A stretch of 60,609 bases of DNA, taken from Rhizophlyctis rosea (Eukaryota; Chytridiomycota; Chytridiomycetes; Rhizophlyctidales; Rhizophlyctidaceae). The stretch lies in assembly GCA_027596075.1 (NCBI GenBank), contig JADGJC010000249.1, positions 1 through 60,609 of the forward strand, read 5' to 3'. A model generated the notes under the pieces. The model had not been told where the DNA came from. It ran no database searches and saw only the letters and a program-made list of their open reading frames with translations. Below are positions 32,151 to 44,400 of the stretch, piece after piece (within the stretch, counting starts at the first letter, position 1; the number at the start of each line of letters is the position of its first letter). Position numbers and translations under genes: made by a program.

Positions 32151-35100
32151 ATGAGGGTCTTCTCCTGGTTGGACGCCCTGGTCGTTGGGCTCTCCGCCCT
32201 ATCCCTCGTCGCGGGACAGCAGTCCGCGCCCTTCATCGACGCTCAGACCGGCATCTCTGGCCAGGAGTACCGCAGGGGTGATTTTGCTTTCGGTATTGCC
32301 CTGCCCACAAATCCAACGAATGAGTTCATTGGTCGTCTTGTGAGTAATCGCATGCATGGAGAAAGGGAGGTGTTTTGGTGTCAGGGAAGAATATGGTGGT
32401 CCATAGAGGTTCGGTGGGACTCGGGAGGATGAAAAGTGGGGCAAGGCCGCAAGGAAACTTTGGGTCAGGGTTGGCACATAAGCAAGGCATTTTTCTCACT
32501 GTTCATGGCCGCTCGTTCAGATCGGTCCAGTCAACACCGGCTACTCAGCTATCGAATTCGGACAAGGAATGGTTGGCAATCTGATTCTCGTAGCCTGGGC
32601 AAACTCCAACAAAGTCATATCCTCCTTCCGCTACGCAACCTCCTACACCGACCCCGTCATCTACCAAGGCTCCGCATCCGCAACCACACTCTCCCAAACC
32701 GTTAACTCAACCCACTTCACCTATATTTTCCGATGCCAGAACTGCGTCTCCTGGTCCTACGACGGCGTCACCGGCGGGTTCGACCCCACCGCCGACACCA
32801 CGGTCTTCTCCTGGGCAATGGCCAACAGCGGCACAGCCGACTTGTCTAACCCGACCTCCGACATTCGCCAACACAATGCTGGGTTTGGTAGCTTCGGGAT
32901 CAGCATCGGAAGCGCCAAGTCTTCTCAGTACAGCACTTGGGCCAAGATCGGTCAATCTTCAACCACTACCACGACCACCACTACAAGAACGACCACCACA
33001 GCCACAGCGAGCCCCACAGGCTCTGCCCTGCCTGTCCCCTCCACCACATTTGACTACATCGTCATTGGTGGCGGCGCCGGTGGCATGGTCGCTGCAGACC
33101 GTCTCTCAGAAACCGGTAAATCCGTCCTCCTAATCGAACGCGGCCCTCCCTCCACCTACGTACACGGCGGTCGCAACGGCCCATCATGGGCAGTCCCCAA
33201 CCAGCTCACCCGTTACGGTAAGGGCACCAATCCACCCATCCCTCATCTCTCAAATGCGTATCATTCAACAAAAACCCCACAACCCAGATATCCCCGCTCT
33301 CTGCAACCAAATCTGGTTCGACTCCCGCGGCATCAGCTGTACAGACTACGACCAAATGGCTGGATGCGTCCTAGGTGGTGGGACGGCAATCAATGCTGGG
33401 CTGTTCTTCAAGGGCGCCGATGACGATTGGGACACCAACTTCCCAGAGGGCTGGAAATCCAGCGACATGGCTGGACCGACATCGAAGGTCTTTAAGAGGA
33501 TTCCGAGCACCGATAACCCCAGTATGAATGGCGTGAGATACTCCCAAGAGGTATACGTCGTGTGTTCCAGACTTAAGTTTCTTCTTCTTTTTATTCAGAC
33601 TCTCACAACCGCCCCCTTTCATCAATCAGGCCTACACCGTCCTCTCCAGGGCCATGTCCGCTGTAGGCTACAAATCTGTCGTAGCAAACGACTCTCCCAA
33701 CGAAAAAAACCGCACCTACTCCCGGGCACCCTACATGTTCATCAACGGCGAGCGAGGCGGCCCACTAGCAACATACCTCGTCTCCGCCAAGTCCCGTTCC
33801 AACTTCAAAGTATGGACAAACACGACTGTAGCACGTGTTGTGCGATCGGGGTCAAAGGTTGTTGGAGTGGATGTTGAGGCTTTCGGCCTTGGAGGGTACA
33901 GTGGGAGAGTCAGTGTGGGGAGTGGAGGACGTGTGGTGTTGAGTGCTGGGACGTTTGGGACGGCGAAGATTTTGTTGAGGAGTGGGATTGGGCCGGCAGA
34001 TCAGTTGGAGGTTGTGAGATCTGTTGAAGGGGATAAGATGGCTCCCCAGTCTGACTGGATCAACCTTCCCGTGGGGTAAGACTCAAACCACCTCCTCCTC
34101 CCTTCTTGCTCTTCATCCATTATGTTTAACAAACGACACACCCTTAGGTACAACCTTTTGGACCACACCGAAACCGACGTTATAATCCGGGACTCTTCAG
34201 TAACCCACTACGACTGGCAAGGAGCCTACAGCAACCCAAACACAACCGACAGAGACCTCTACCTCTCCTCCCGTGCCGGCATCCTCGCCACCGCCGCTCC
34301 AGGGATATCCACCACAATCTGGGAACGCATCCCCTCCACTGATGGAAAGACCTGGCGGCAAATCCAATGGTACGCCCGTGCTGATGGGTTCCAGGCTGGA
34401 TCCGTCACAATGGCCAGTTATCTCGGAACGGGAATGACCTCGCGAGGGCGCACAACGATCACTAGTTCCCTTAACATGCGGGTTTCTACTTCTCCTTACG
34501 CCACGAAAGACGAAGAAGATGTCCGTGCTATTGTGATTGGCGTGACGAATTTCATCAATGCTGTGAAGAGTGCGGGTGTGACGGTGACGAACCCCTCGTC
34601 CGGGACCAATATCGAGAGCTGGGTGAGAGGTTACTCTGGTGGGAGGGGATCGAACCATTGGTTGGGGAGTGCGAAGCTCGGGAAGGATGATGGAAGGTTG
34701 TTCAATGGAACGAGTGGGGCGGTTGTGGATTTGGATACGAAGGTTTATGGGACGGATAACTTGGTATGTTGTTTTGGGGTTGCGGGTTCTTTCGTTTGTC
34801 TGATTGCGGTCTGTTTGGGGGTTTGGTCCCCTAGTGCCTTGCATTGACTCCTTTGTTTCTTTCCAGTTTGTCGTTGACGCTTCGGTTTTCCCTGGTCATG
34901 TTGCCACGAACCCCACTGGACCCATTCTGATCATGGCGGAACGTGCGATTGAAAGGATTTTGGCTTTGTCTTCTACTACTACTAGTACCACCACGTCCGT
35001 CTCCCAGACGACAACCACCAGTGCAGTCAGCAGCACCTGCGCGCCAGTGGTCACCGTCACTGCCCCTACTCCCACCGTAACAGTGACGGGACCGCCCCTC

Positions 35101-36640
35101 ACGGTAACCGTCACATTAGACCCGCAGGTTTCCACAACCAACGGCGTTTGCACGTTCACTGCCACCGTCACCGCCCCTGCCAGCACCGTTACACTTCCGG
35201 ACATCACGGTCACTGTCACGGCGGGGGTTAGTCAAACCACTACCACCCAAATCCCGACCACCACCACTCAAACCACAACGACCACCACCCGGACCACAAC
35301 CACTCAAACCACGACCACCACCACCACTCAAACCACAACAACCACCACCCGGACCACCACGACACAAACCACCACTTCACCCACCGCATCCGCAACCCCC
35401 CTAAACCTCGCCTTCCTCTCGGGGACCGACTACTTCCGCTCCACAAATGCTATCGCAATCTACGAATGGTAACAAAAAACCCCCAGCCCACCGCCCAATT
35501 CTATTTGCCTCATTAACTCCTAACCCCAAAACAGGAACCCGGCCACAGCAAACCTAACCCTCCGCAACACAGTCACAAACGTCCTCGCCGCCGGCTCTTT
35601 CATAACAGTCCACCCAAACAAACAAAACCTCTACGTCTCAAACGAACAAACCCGTGGCGCCTGCGCAGTAACCTCCTTCCGCATCGACGCCTCCGCAAAA
35701 ACCGTCACCAAACTTCTAGACACGACCTTCACCGGTGCAGGCGCCGCCAACAGTGCGATCGATCCCTTTGGGAAATTTGTGGTGGGAAGTTGTTATGATG
35801 GTGGCAATGTTGGTGTTTTAGCTGTCAGGAGCTCCGATGGGGCTGCGACGCCTCTGGTTCAGAGTGTTGCGTTCACTGGGACAGGACCGAACAGTCGGCA
35901 GGACCATTCAAGGCCTCACCAGACTGTATGGTCCAAGGATGGGAGGTTTGCGTATATTCCTGATTTGGTATGTTTCTTCTGCAAAATCGTGACAATTCGC
36001 ACCGAGATGTCCCAGCCGAGATGTCCCAGCCTTGATGCAAATCACCTGGATTCCAACATACTGATTTTTCTTCCATCTCTCACTATAGGGCGCAGACAAA
36101 ATCTGGATAGAAAACTACGACGCCACCACCGGAACTATGACTTCCAACACCTACGCCGCCCTCCCCGCCGGCTCCGGCCCCCGCCACATAGCGTTCCACA
36201 CAACCCTCCCCTACGCATATTCAATCCAAGAAATCTCCTCCACAATCGCCTCCTGGAGCGTCTCCTCCTCCACCGGTCAGCTAGCCCTCCTCTCCACCCC
36301 AGTCTCCTGCCTCCCCTCCTCCTTCACGGGCACAAATACGGCCGCGGAAATCCTCATCCACCCAACACTACCCTACGTGTACGGATCCAACCGCGGGGCG
36401 GATACCGTGGCTGTGTTTAAGATCAACACTGGGGATGGAAGTTTGACCAAGGTTGTGGATGTGAGTTCCTCGGGTAAAGGGCCGAGGAGTATGGCTTTCT
36501 GGGATGGGTATTTGGTGGTTGCCTATACTGGGACGAACAGTATTGTTGTTTTTGAGGTTGACTCTTCTAGTGGGAGGTTGAGTGTGAAGAACACTATCAC
36601 TGGAGTGCCGATGCCGCCTTTTACTATTGCTTTTGCTTAA
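32151..36640 (+). CDS. Secreted fusion: cellobiose dehydrogenase (cytochrome + GMC) and seven-bladed lactonase
   Basis: Eight exons (32151..32339, 32521..33217, 33288..33550, 33630..34075, 34148..34763, 34867..35468, 35535..35967, 36089..36640), all with GT-AG introns of 66-181 nt and in frame, give 1265 residues. Residues 1-22 are a signal peptide. About 25-210 is the haem b cytochrome domain of cellobiose dehydrogenase; M80 and H181 fit the Met/His haem ligands. A Thr/Ser linker leads to the GMC dehydrogenase at about 240-775: FDYIVIGGGAGG for FAD, GGGTAINAGLF, H702 (in GSNHW) and N752 (in ATNPTG) as catalytic pair. Residues about 777-915 are a Thr-rich spacer with VTVT repeats. About 916-1265 is a lactonase propeller (PF10282 type): H1066, R1114, E1130 and R1184 sit in the motifs RPHQ, GPRH, QE and SNRG of the carboxymuconate-cyclase-like family. 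It probably oxidises cello-oligosaccharides and then opens the lactone. No cellulose-binding module is seen. Confidence 0.9.
35230..35385 (+). repeat. Thr-codon tandem repeat in the spacer of the fusion gene
   Basis: ACC/ACA/ACG codons with CAA and CGG at intervals encode blocks such as TTTTQTTTTTTRTTTTQ. The unit of about 30-60 bases is repeated imperfectly. The protein stretch is a likely O-glycosylated, extended spacer between the dehydrogenase and the lactonase. Confidence 0.8.
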
Positions 36641-38479
36641 TGGGGTTGGGATTTTAGACTTGAGTTTTGATTGTTCTTTTGGTTTTAATGTGAATATTAA
36701 GACATTGAGCGGGCTGGACCCCGTTATTTCGTCACTTGGATCGTTCTTTCATTCTCTGGATGGCGAACAATGGACATGACGTGTTTGAGGAACAACGGTG
36801 GGATGAGCATTGAAGTTTCAGAGCATTGCATTGATTGCGGCATGGACGGTGCTGTTACTATTGTAGTTCACTGATTTGTCCGGCGCGGCACTCGCGAGCG
36901 AGGGTGTATTGTGGATCGTTCAAAAAGTGAATCGCCGTATGCACACCCACGACCCCCAGGACTCGGTAGGCGTTTTCATAGTACTCACCCAGCAAGTCAT
37001 GCATTCCTGGCGGGGTCAAAATTTAATCAAGTTATGTGATAAGAGAATCTTTTTTACGTTTCGGCCAGAAATATTCTTTGTTCATGTCATCGTTCCCTGT
37101 TTGGGAGGGTCAACGACGAATGTTGTTACACCTTGAGTCACCTTACTTACACTGGAATTTGTCAAATTGCATGTGCAGCTGGATATGTCAAAATCAACGC
37201 AACGGGATGTGAATGCATGGTCTGTCCTAAGCAGATGTCAACGGATCAGAATTTGTGGCACATTCGCATCGATTTGCCCATTTCCGGGGGGGTCAAAAGT
37301 AGGTTTATATGAGAAAGGGGCAAACAGCAAGTGGGCGTCCATATTTGGTTGCATGATCTCTGTATCTTGGGATCTTGAGAGCGATCAAAAAGGATTGAGA
37401 CAATCACCGACGACATCCGGATTACTTGTAGAAGTGCGTATACATGGTGCTGAGTGGTCCTTTGATAACAATTATGACAGGGGAAAAATTAGGGGCCAGC
37501 GGAGTGAGCCGACACAAATGAGTAATAGGAGCTGGACTCGTTCTTACTCCAGATTAGCAGAGCTGCATATCCTCACTTCAGACGGTTGCATCCCGTAACC
37601 TTACACGGTCATCATTGGACCAACGACGTCGTGATGATTTTCAAGCAGATCATCGTACATTCATGACTCGGCTGGTGCCAGCGGTGTTCATGGTGCAAAG
37701 TGAACCATGTGGATAAGCTCAACGAATGGCAGGAAAGCGCGATTTTCCTTCAGATGCCATGACGCTGTCGACCACTTCGCCTTCCTCCAGCTATCTTCAA
37801 TGGAGCTCCACTGTTGGTTGACCAGCAGCATAAGCAAGAGCGGTGTGCCGCCATATCAACATAATAGTGGTGTTGGACGTCCATCACCCTTCTCTTTGTG
37901 TTGGACCACGAGGGCTGTCCCATAAGGGGCTTAAGTTTAGACCTGTGAAAAGGTACACTGATCTGATCTCAAAAGAGAGGCTCGCTGCTTGTAGACTTCC
38001 ACCTGAAGCATGCCATCCAAATTTGGCTCAGCATCAAACTGGTCAAATACAAGTCGTCGAATCTTCGGATCCATTCTGTCCTCGTTTCTTTGAATGGAAG
38101 GTTCTACTTTCATTTCATCGTCTTCATAATCCAACACCAATGATCAAACGATTGGAGCAATCACCTGTAATCCGCTTTGAGGCTATACCCAGTTATATTG
38201 TTGCTAGCAAAGCCTACTATTATACTGTAGTTGTCGCAAAACTGTCTTGGAAGTGTCCACCGATGGGATTACATAAGCACAAGCCACAAGTAAACAAACA
38301 TGGGCCAACCCGTGTGGAACCTGTCAAAACGTTCCCTTGTCAACGCGAAGAGGAGCTTTTTGGCTTCCTTCTCCCTCAATACACTTTTCAGGAGCCGCTT
38401 TTCAATGGAAAGCGCTCAAGGTAGGTGCATGAGCGGTCAGAGTAGTGCACATGAATAAGTCATTCACCGGCATGAGTAG
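36641..38479. other. No supported gene
   Basis: Between the fusion gene and the RNA polymerase gene. Open frames up to 193 residues (37843-38424 plus) show no domain. Confidence 0.5.
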
Positions 38480-41400
38480 ATGAATGTATTTGTCGGAAAT
38501 GTAGATTGGCGTCTGTCAAGTCCCGGCGACTTGAACTCTGAGCTGCGCGCCTGTCTGGAGTCTTATTTGTTGGGGAGGACTCTGCTCAGTGTGAGGGCGT
38601 TCCAGAACAAACATCGCCGCCATAACATTGGGCACGCATTTGTGAATACTGCCACACTTGAAGACGGCATGCGTTTGATTGAGCAAGGACAGGTGAGGCA
38701 AGCGCCCGTCATCTTTTCATGGGTACTGAGAGGCTGATGAGCAAATGAGGTAGAGGGGCATTAGGTTTCGCAATCGGAATCTTAACATCAGTCGAAGCAG
38801 AAACTCTACCGTCCCCAGGCCAAACTTACACCCCATCATATGCAAGAGTGCAACAGCCACAAAAGTGGAACTGGGAACATTCTTCCATTCGAACACCACT
38901 TCCATGAGTTCCCTTACCAATGCAGTCGACGAGCAATTCGCTTTTCGGGTCGATTGCCCGCATACAACTTTGACGTCGTCCTCCACCGTCCCTCTCCAAC
39001 TCCTGCCTGACGAACGCATGTTAACCATCAACTTCAAACCTGACGACGATCGTACCATACGCTACGCAATCCACCTGAAGGATATGGTGCAGTATTCCAA
39101 CCAGGCTTTTGTACTGGACGATTCCAGCAACGTCCAGGATGTGCATTTGTATGTCAGATTGCGGCGTCCTGGCCGCTTGTTGCAACCATCTAGACAACGC
39201 ATCGGGAACACGACGGAAAGGGATAATGCTCTAGCGTCCGTCCTTGAGATGCTGCTTGGTTTTAACACATTGGGTGGTTTTTCTGATGAAGAATGGATCC
39301 GGACGGTAGACTACACTGCACCACACCCGGGTGATGAGGGCTATTTCTCCAAGTTCATGACTCTGAGATTAACATTCAGCCATACACAAAAGGAAGATGT
39401 CCTCAAAGGCTGTGCTGCCTTGTTAAAATGCGAGCCAGATGCCCTGAAACGCCGACCAGTACGTGAGATCCGAACAACGCCTGCCATCACCACCGCCATC
39501 CACACGATGCTCTCCAATGGCCGCTTCTCACCATTCCCCGCATTCCCTTACCTGAACCAATTGCCATTCCCTCTCAAGTATCGCATCGAAAGTCTTTTCG
39601 GGAGAGGCTTGTTAGATCTCGCGGTTTTGTGCGATCCTACTTTCCAATCCATTCTTCTTGACGGCTCCATATCCACTCCTCAACTGGAAGATGCGTTGAA
39701 CAGCATTGAATATGCGATTGCTGAGCAAGCACGGCGTCGGGAGCAGTCCAACTCCTTTGAGTCCAATGCACAAGCCATCATAGCTTCAGAACGTGGGGAG
39801 GAGCATCTCTCTTTTGAAGAAGAATATGATGTAGACACACAAATGCTGGAACCTCTTTTGCCGCCAGTAGCGGTAGAGATGCTAAGACAGCGGACGGAAA
39901 GGGGGGAAGGGAACAGCGGACGTGTGACCGGTCGGATTCGGCGTTTTGATCCCACAGACAACAGCATCGTACTCGTCTACCACGCGCTCGTTACCCCCAC
40001 CCGCATTCACGTAACAGGCCCCTACCCCGAACAATCCAACCGTGTCTTACGCCACTACAGCCAATACACTGATCACTTCTTACGCGTAAGCTTTGTCGAA
40101 GAGAACATGGATAAGATCATGGTGGGATTTTCGGGGACGTACGAGTTGATGCTTCGTCATCGCCTGCGAAAATCGGTTTTGGGGAACGGGATTCTGATAT
40201 GCGGGCGGCGATACGAGTTTCTAGCTTTTTCTTCATCGCAGTTGCGGGAGCATGGTTGTTGGTACTTCGCAGGTGGCGGGACGGGGTTAAGCCCCGATAA
40301 TGTAAGGAGGTGGATGGGCAGCTTTGATTGTATCAAGGAGGTGGCCAAGAATGCAGCTAGAATGGGGCAATGCTTCACATCATCGACATCGACAATTGCA
40401 GTTGAAGGAGTACGCATTCCCGAAATCGAGCGCGATGGGTTCAAGTTTTCAGACGGGATCGGGCAGGTTTCTCAGGAATTAGCGGATGAGATTTGGAGAA
40501 TGATCAATGATGGGCGGCCGGCACGACGGGGAGCACTTGCTCCTTCGGCGTATCAGATTAGACATGGTGGGGCAAAGGGGATGATTGCTATCAATCCGGA
40601 TTTGCGGGGTCGGACGTTACGATTACGGCCTTCCATGATCAAGTTCGAGGGGCAGTCTAACATCCTGGAAATCGTCAAGACATCCAACCGCGTGCCACCC
40701 GCATTTCTCAACCGCCAAGCCATCACGTTGCTGAGCGGTGTTCGCAACATTCCGGATGAAGTCTTCATAGAGTTGCAAGAAGTAGCTTTGCGAGACCTGA
40801 ACAGCATGCTGGCTCGTGATGCGCTGCGTGGGATCAAAGAGTACACCGGCGGTAAAGGAGTTGAGATCTCGGGGAATCAGGGCATTCATGTCGGGTCAGA
40901 TGGGTTTCCAATGGTCGAAGTCTTCACCGCTCTGGTATCGGCCGGCGTTCCCGCTCTCAGATTTCCCATCCTCCAACAAATGGTTGACAGCATCCGCCTT
41001 TCCCTCCTGCGCGACCTGAAGAACAAAACCCGCATACCTGCACCAGATTCGTTCACGCTATTGGGAGTTCTGGATGAAGTTGGGACGTTGGAGAAGGATG
41101 AGGTGTTCATATGGTTGCGGGGAGAAGAGTCACCGAGGGTAGGAAACCTAACGGTGATCAAATTCCCGGCTTTGCATCCTGGCGACGTGAAAGTCTTGAA
41201 AGCAGTTGACAGACACCAACTCCACCATCTCCGTAATGTTTGCGTCTTTTCGCAACTCGGCAACCGCCCACTCGTCAACGAACTCAGCGGCAGCGACTTG
41301 GACGGTGACGAGTACGCCGTCTTCTTCGACACCCGCCTCATCCCCACCAATCACAACCACCTACCCATGGACTACACCGGCCAAACTCCCAAAAACATCT

Positions 41401-42211
41401 CCGACGGCGTCACAATACCACACATCCTAGACTTCTTTATCGACTACATCCGCAACGACCGCCTAGGTATGATCTGCTCAGCTTGGCTGGCCAAAGCCGA
41501 CTATGAAATTGGCGGTCCCAAACACCACGAATGCAAAAATCTCGCCGAGCTTGCATCAGTAGCCGTCGACTTCAACAAATCTGGTGTTCCGGCAGACCTG
41601 CCTAGAGAGCTGCAGCCGACTGAGGCGCCAGACTTTATGGCAAAAGCAAATGCGAAGGGGAGGAGGGAAGTGTACAAATCTAGTAAAGTGTTGGGAGAGC
41701 TGTTTCGTAGTGTACAGATTAGGAGGGCGCCCCAAACTCAGCCGTTATCAGATACTCAGTTACAGCGTTTCTTAGTACCGGGATATGAGGAATGCTTGGA
41801 GTTCGCGGCGGCTCTAGCGAGGTCATATACAGATGAGTTGCGGCGATCTATGGGCTTGTGGCGGGTTCGGAAGGAAGCAGAATTTCTGGGTGGAGCAATT
41901 TCGATGTTGGATGGGATTCATCGTCGGAAGGCACATGATATTCAGGTTGCCATACGGGGGCATGTGGGACGGCTGGTGCGGGAGTTCCGTGAAAGGCTTT
42001 ATTGAAAGAGGTGGAGTCGGAAGGGGACGGGTTCACGGATGGGCAGTTGGCAATGGCTTCAGCTTGGTTTGCGGTTACGTATCAGATTGGAAAATGGAGA
42101 AGGGTAATGCATCTTCTGAAGGATGAGTATGAAGTGGTCCGGCTGGCGGAGAGTTTTCCTTGGATCTTTGGGGATGTCTTAGCGGAGGTGTATCAGCGCG
42201 CCGGAATTTAA
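38480..42211 (+). CDS. RNA-directed RNA polymerase (RNA silencing type) with N-terminal RRM
   Basis: This is a cell-encoded RdRP of the silencing family, which copies single-stranded RNA into double strands for Dicer. Exon 1 (38480..38692) encodes an RNA-recognition motif: MNVFVGNVDW (RNP2) and HNIGHAFVNT (RNP1). The large exon (tentatively from 38847) carries the polymerase: ATKVELG near its start, FKFSDGIGQVS, AYQIRHGGAKGMIA, the HLRNVCVFSQLGNRP block and the catalytic DLDGD at 41295-41309 (in NELSGSDLDGDEYAVFF). The 38692/38847 junction is the only one I found that keeps frame with a plain GT-AG pair. The long frame ends at TGA at 42003-42005, but the conserved C-terminus (AMASAWFAVTY and SFPWIFGDVLAEVYQRAG) continues in another frame to 42211. 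Either one base is lost or gained near 41990 in the genome or assembly, or a short intron lies there. All catalytic motifs are upstream of the break. Confidence 0.88.
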
Positions 42212-42541
42212 GTTACGACGGGAGAGAGTATCTGGCATGTGTCAAATCTCATGTGCAATTCGTTGCCACTTTTGCAGTTGATAGTTGGCAGGCTCTCGGG
42301 AGATATGTTATTAGGGCTCTTAAATATGATTTGAACTTGAAAGAAGCATTGTATTGGAGCAGCTTTTGTACACTAGATGTATTGGACAGACATTCGCAGC
42401 TCCCAACTCACAACGTGGCACAAAACTTTGCAGTTCAGAACCCCAATCCGCGCTTTTGCATGCGGTACCTATCATCTGCAGGCTTTCCCAGTGTATGATG
42501 ATTTGGGACATAATAGCCTCGTTATCCCTTCTCCAAGATGT

Positions 42542-44400
42542 CTATGCTTGGGCCCGCCACCGCTGAAGCATATACCCACCAAGTGCAACCCCAGCGCTAA
42601 ACAGATACTTCCCATCCTCCGAAACCGCCAATGCATCCACCTTCGATGACAGAGCATCAAATGTCTGGCTGATATCCCAGACAAGGAGTGCCCATTATTC
42701 ATAACCATCTGAATGATGTAATTTTCAAGCCTCCCGAACGAATATAGGAAATTCGAGTTGATGTCGTATTCCGACAGTTGTCCACCGACCCACGAGGACG
42801 CGGTTTCCACCTGTGATGCCTTTTCCGGGGCGGAGGCGGGGACATTCCATGAAGCGATGTGCTGAGGGTGTGTGTTGTCTGGTGTTCGAGGTAGGTTGCG
42901 AGGAGGAAAGTGTTGTTGGCGTAAAGTCGTTGCATTTGGTGGTTCTTGGTGATGCCACTGATGTCAGGCAGGGGTGTGGACGTCCCGGTTTGGACATCCG
43001 TTAGACGAATGCGGTTGTCGGAGTGCGCGGTATAGATGTGGGTGGAGTTGTAATTTGCTGATGTCAGAATTGTTGTGTTTGGTTCTGAGTAGCGTAGGAA
43101 AGTGGGTGGCAGTGCTGTAATGTCGTAGATGGCGAGAATACCATTTGTGAGGGTGGTGTTGTTAAAGTTGTTTTTGGCTGCTCCGCTGATTTGAAGCTGA
43201 TTTCCGCCCGCCGACAGGGAAATCGACTGAATGCCTGTCATGCTAATACTGGTTGAAGCGAGGGACGGTGAGATCGTGGCAAGTGTCTGGCCATCAGTGA
43301 GATTCCAAATGATGACGACACCCTGACTATCCCCGCTCATCATCCGATTTCCAACAGGATCTAACACTATCTGACGACAGACTGTACATTGTGAGCGTCT
43401 TCACTGATAACGAGGGTTGTCGGAGGTGGAAGTGCGATCGGAGCTGGAGCATGGGCAGCGATTCCATCGGATATCGTCCCTACTCCTACAACATCATGCC
43501 CCTCATAGGCACGGCCGGCTATGTTCAGCCTTGAGTCTTCCATTGCTGCACCTCCAGCAATCGAAAATGACGTTGGTGACAATACTGTTGTCGCGTTCGA
43601 CGCTAGGGCAGGTGCGGGAGTCTCCGATTGTAATTGAGGTGGTGGTATTGAGACATTGGAAGTCAAGGATGATGCGCCGGATGATTCCACTACGTGATAG
43701 GGGGGAGGATCAATGCTGGGAAGACCAGATGGAGATGATTCGCCAGATGGAGATGATTCGCTTTGTCGCCGTTGCTCTGGCTCTGCCTCGGAAGGCCTAA
43801 CGACCAGAAGTTGCACACTACCCACCATGCGAATGCATTAGTGAAGCTCCTTCACTCAAGGAAAACATACTCATACCATTCCGTGTCATTCTGTGCTGCC
43901 ACAAAAGCTTGCGAAACCCTCTGAAACGGCCCAAGTAATTTCGCTTTCGGGAATATTTGAAGGATATCACCATCAACCGCCGGTCGAGCGCGTAACCGGT
44001 TATCCGTAAGAGGGACCGCTTCTGATCCTAAAGCGTATAGTTTGAGCGCATTGGCTTCGTGAAGCGGTAACGGCCCAATAAGGGCCGCTGCAGCCAGTTG
44101 TTTGAGATCGGTGGTCGTTTTCGACGATGCATTTGGAATCGGATTGTTGCGGCTGTTTCGGGACTTCGCCAAAGCACCGCTGAGAGGACGAGCTCGTCCA
44201 TTTGCTCCATTGCACGATGAAGGAATGACAGCTCCAAGATATTGAATGGTGAGGGGAAATGGAGGGGTGGAAGGATTTTTATCCACGATTTGCGAATCGT
44301 GAGAGTGCGGAGCTGCCCTCCTCTGTGTCCACACCACCGGGTCGGACCTAATACCGGAGGCAATTGTGCGACGTCTGTCAATTTCTGTGCGACATTCCAA
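42542..44400 (-). pseudogene. WD40-repeat protein gene with frame breaks
   Basis: WD40 blades are clear on the minus strand: GHDVVGIVLDPVGNR followed by MMSGDSQGVVIIWNL, NTTILTSANYNSTHIYTAHS with DNRIRLTDV, and at the end LLVWDISQTFDALSSKVDA, LAVSEDGKYLFSAG and a stop at 42542. Two introns are proposed, 43818-43876 (GTATGA donor) and 43371-43483 (GTAGGG donor, CAG acceptor), both supported by frame. The N-terminal part has DNRLRARPAVDGDILQ and a later NDTEW, weakly like an SH3b domain; its start is not found. Two shifts without usable introns occur, near 42870 (before IASWNVPASAPEKA) and near 42680 (before VWDIS). The gene is thus either a pseudogene or carries assembly errors. WD40 propellers are protein-binding platforms; no specific role can be given. 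Confidence 0.6.

Noticed and set aside
35116..35446. Gly/Trp/Ser-rich antisense open frames
   Set aside because: They are reverse readings of the Thr-codon repeats in the fusion gene.
32151..36640. Two separate genes, a CDH and a lactonase
   Set aside because: The frame runs without a stop from the GMC end through the Thr-rich spacer into the lactonase within one exon (34867-35468), and no signal peptide or promoter lies before the lactonase.
37843..38424. A 193-residue open frame upstream of the RdRP
   Set aside because: No recognisable domain and no supporting start or splice context.
38717..39058. Minus-strand frame over the RdRP start
   Set aside because: It is the antisense of the polymerase exon and its presumed intron.
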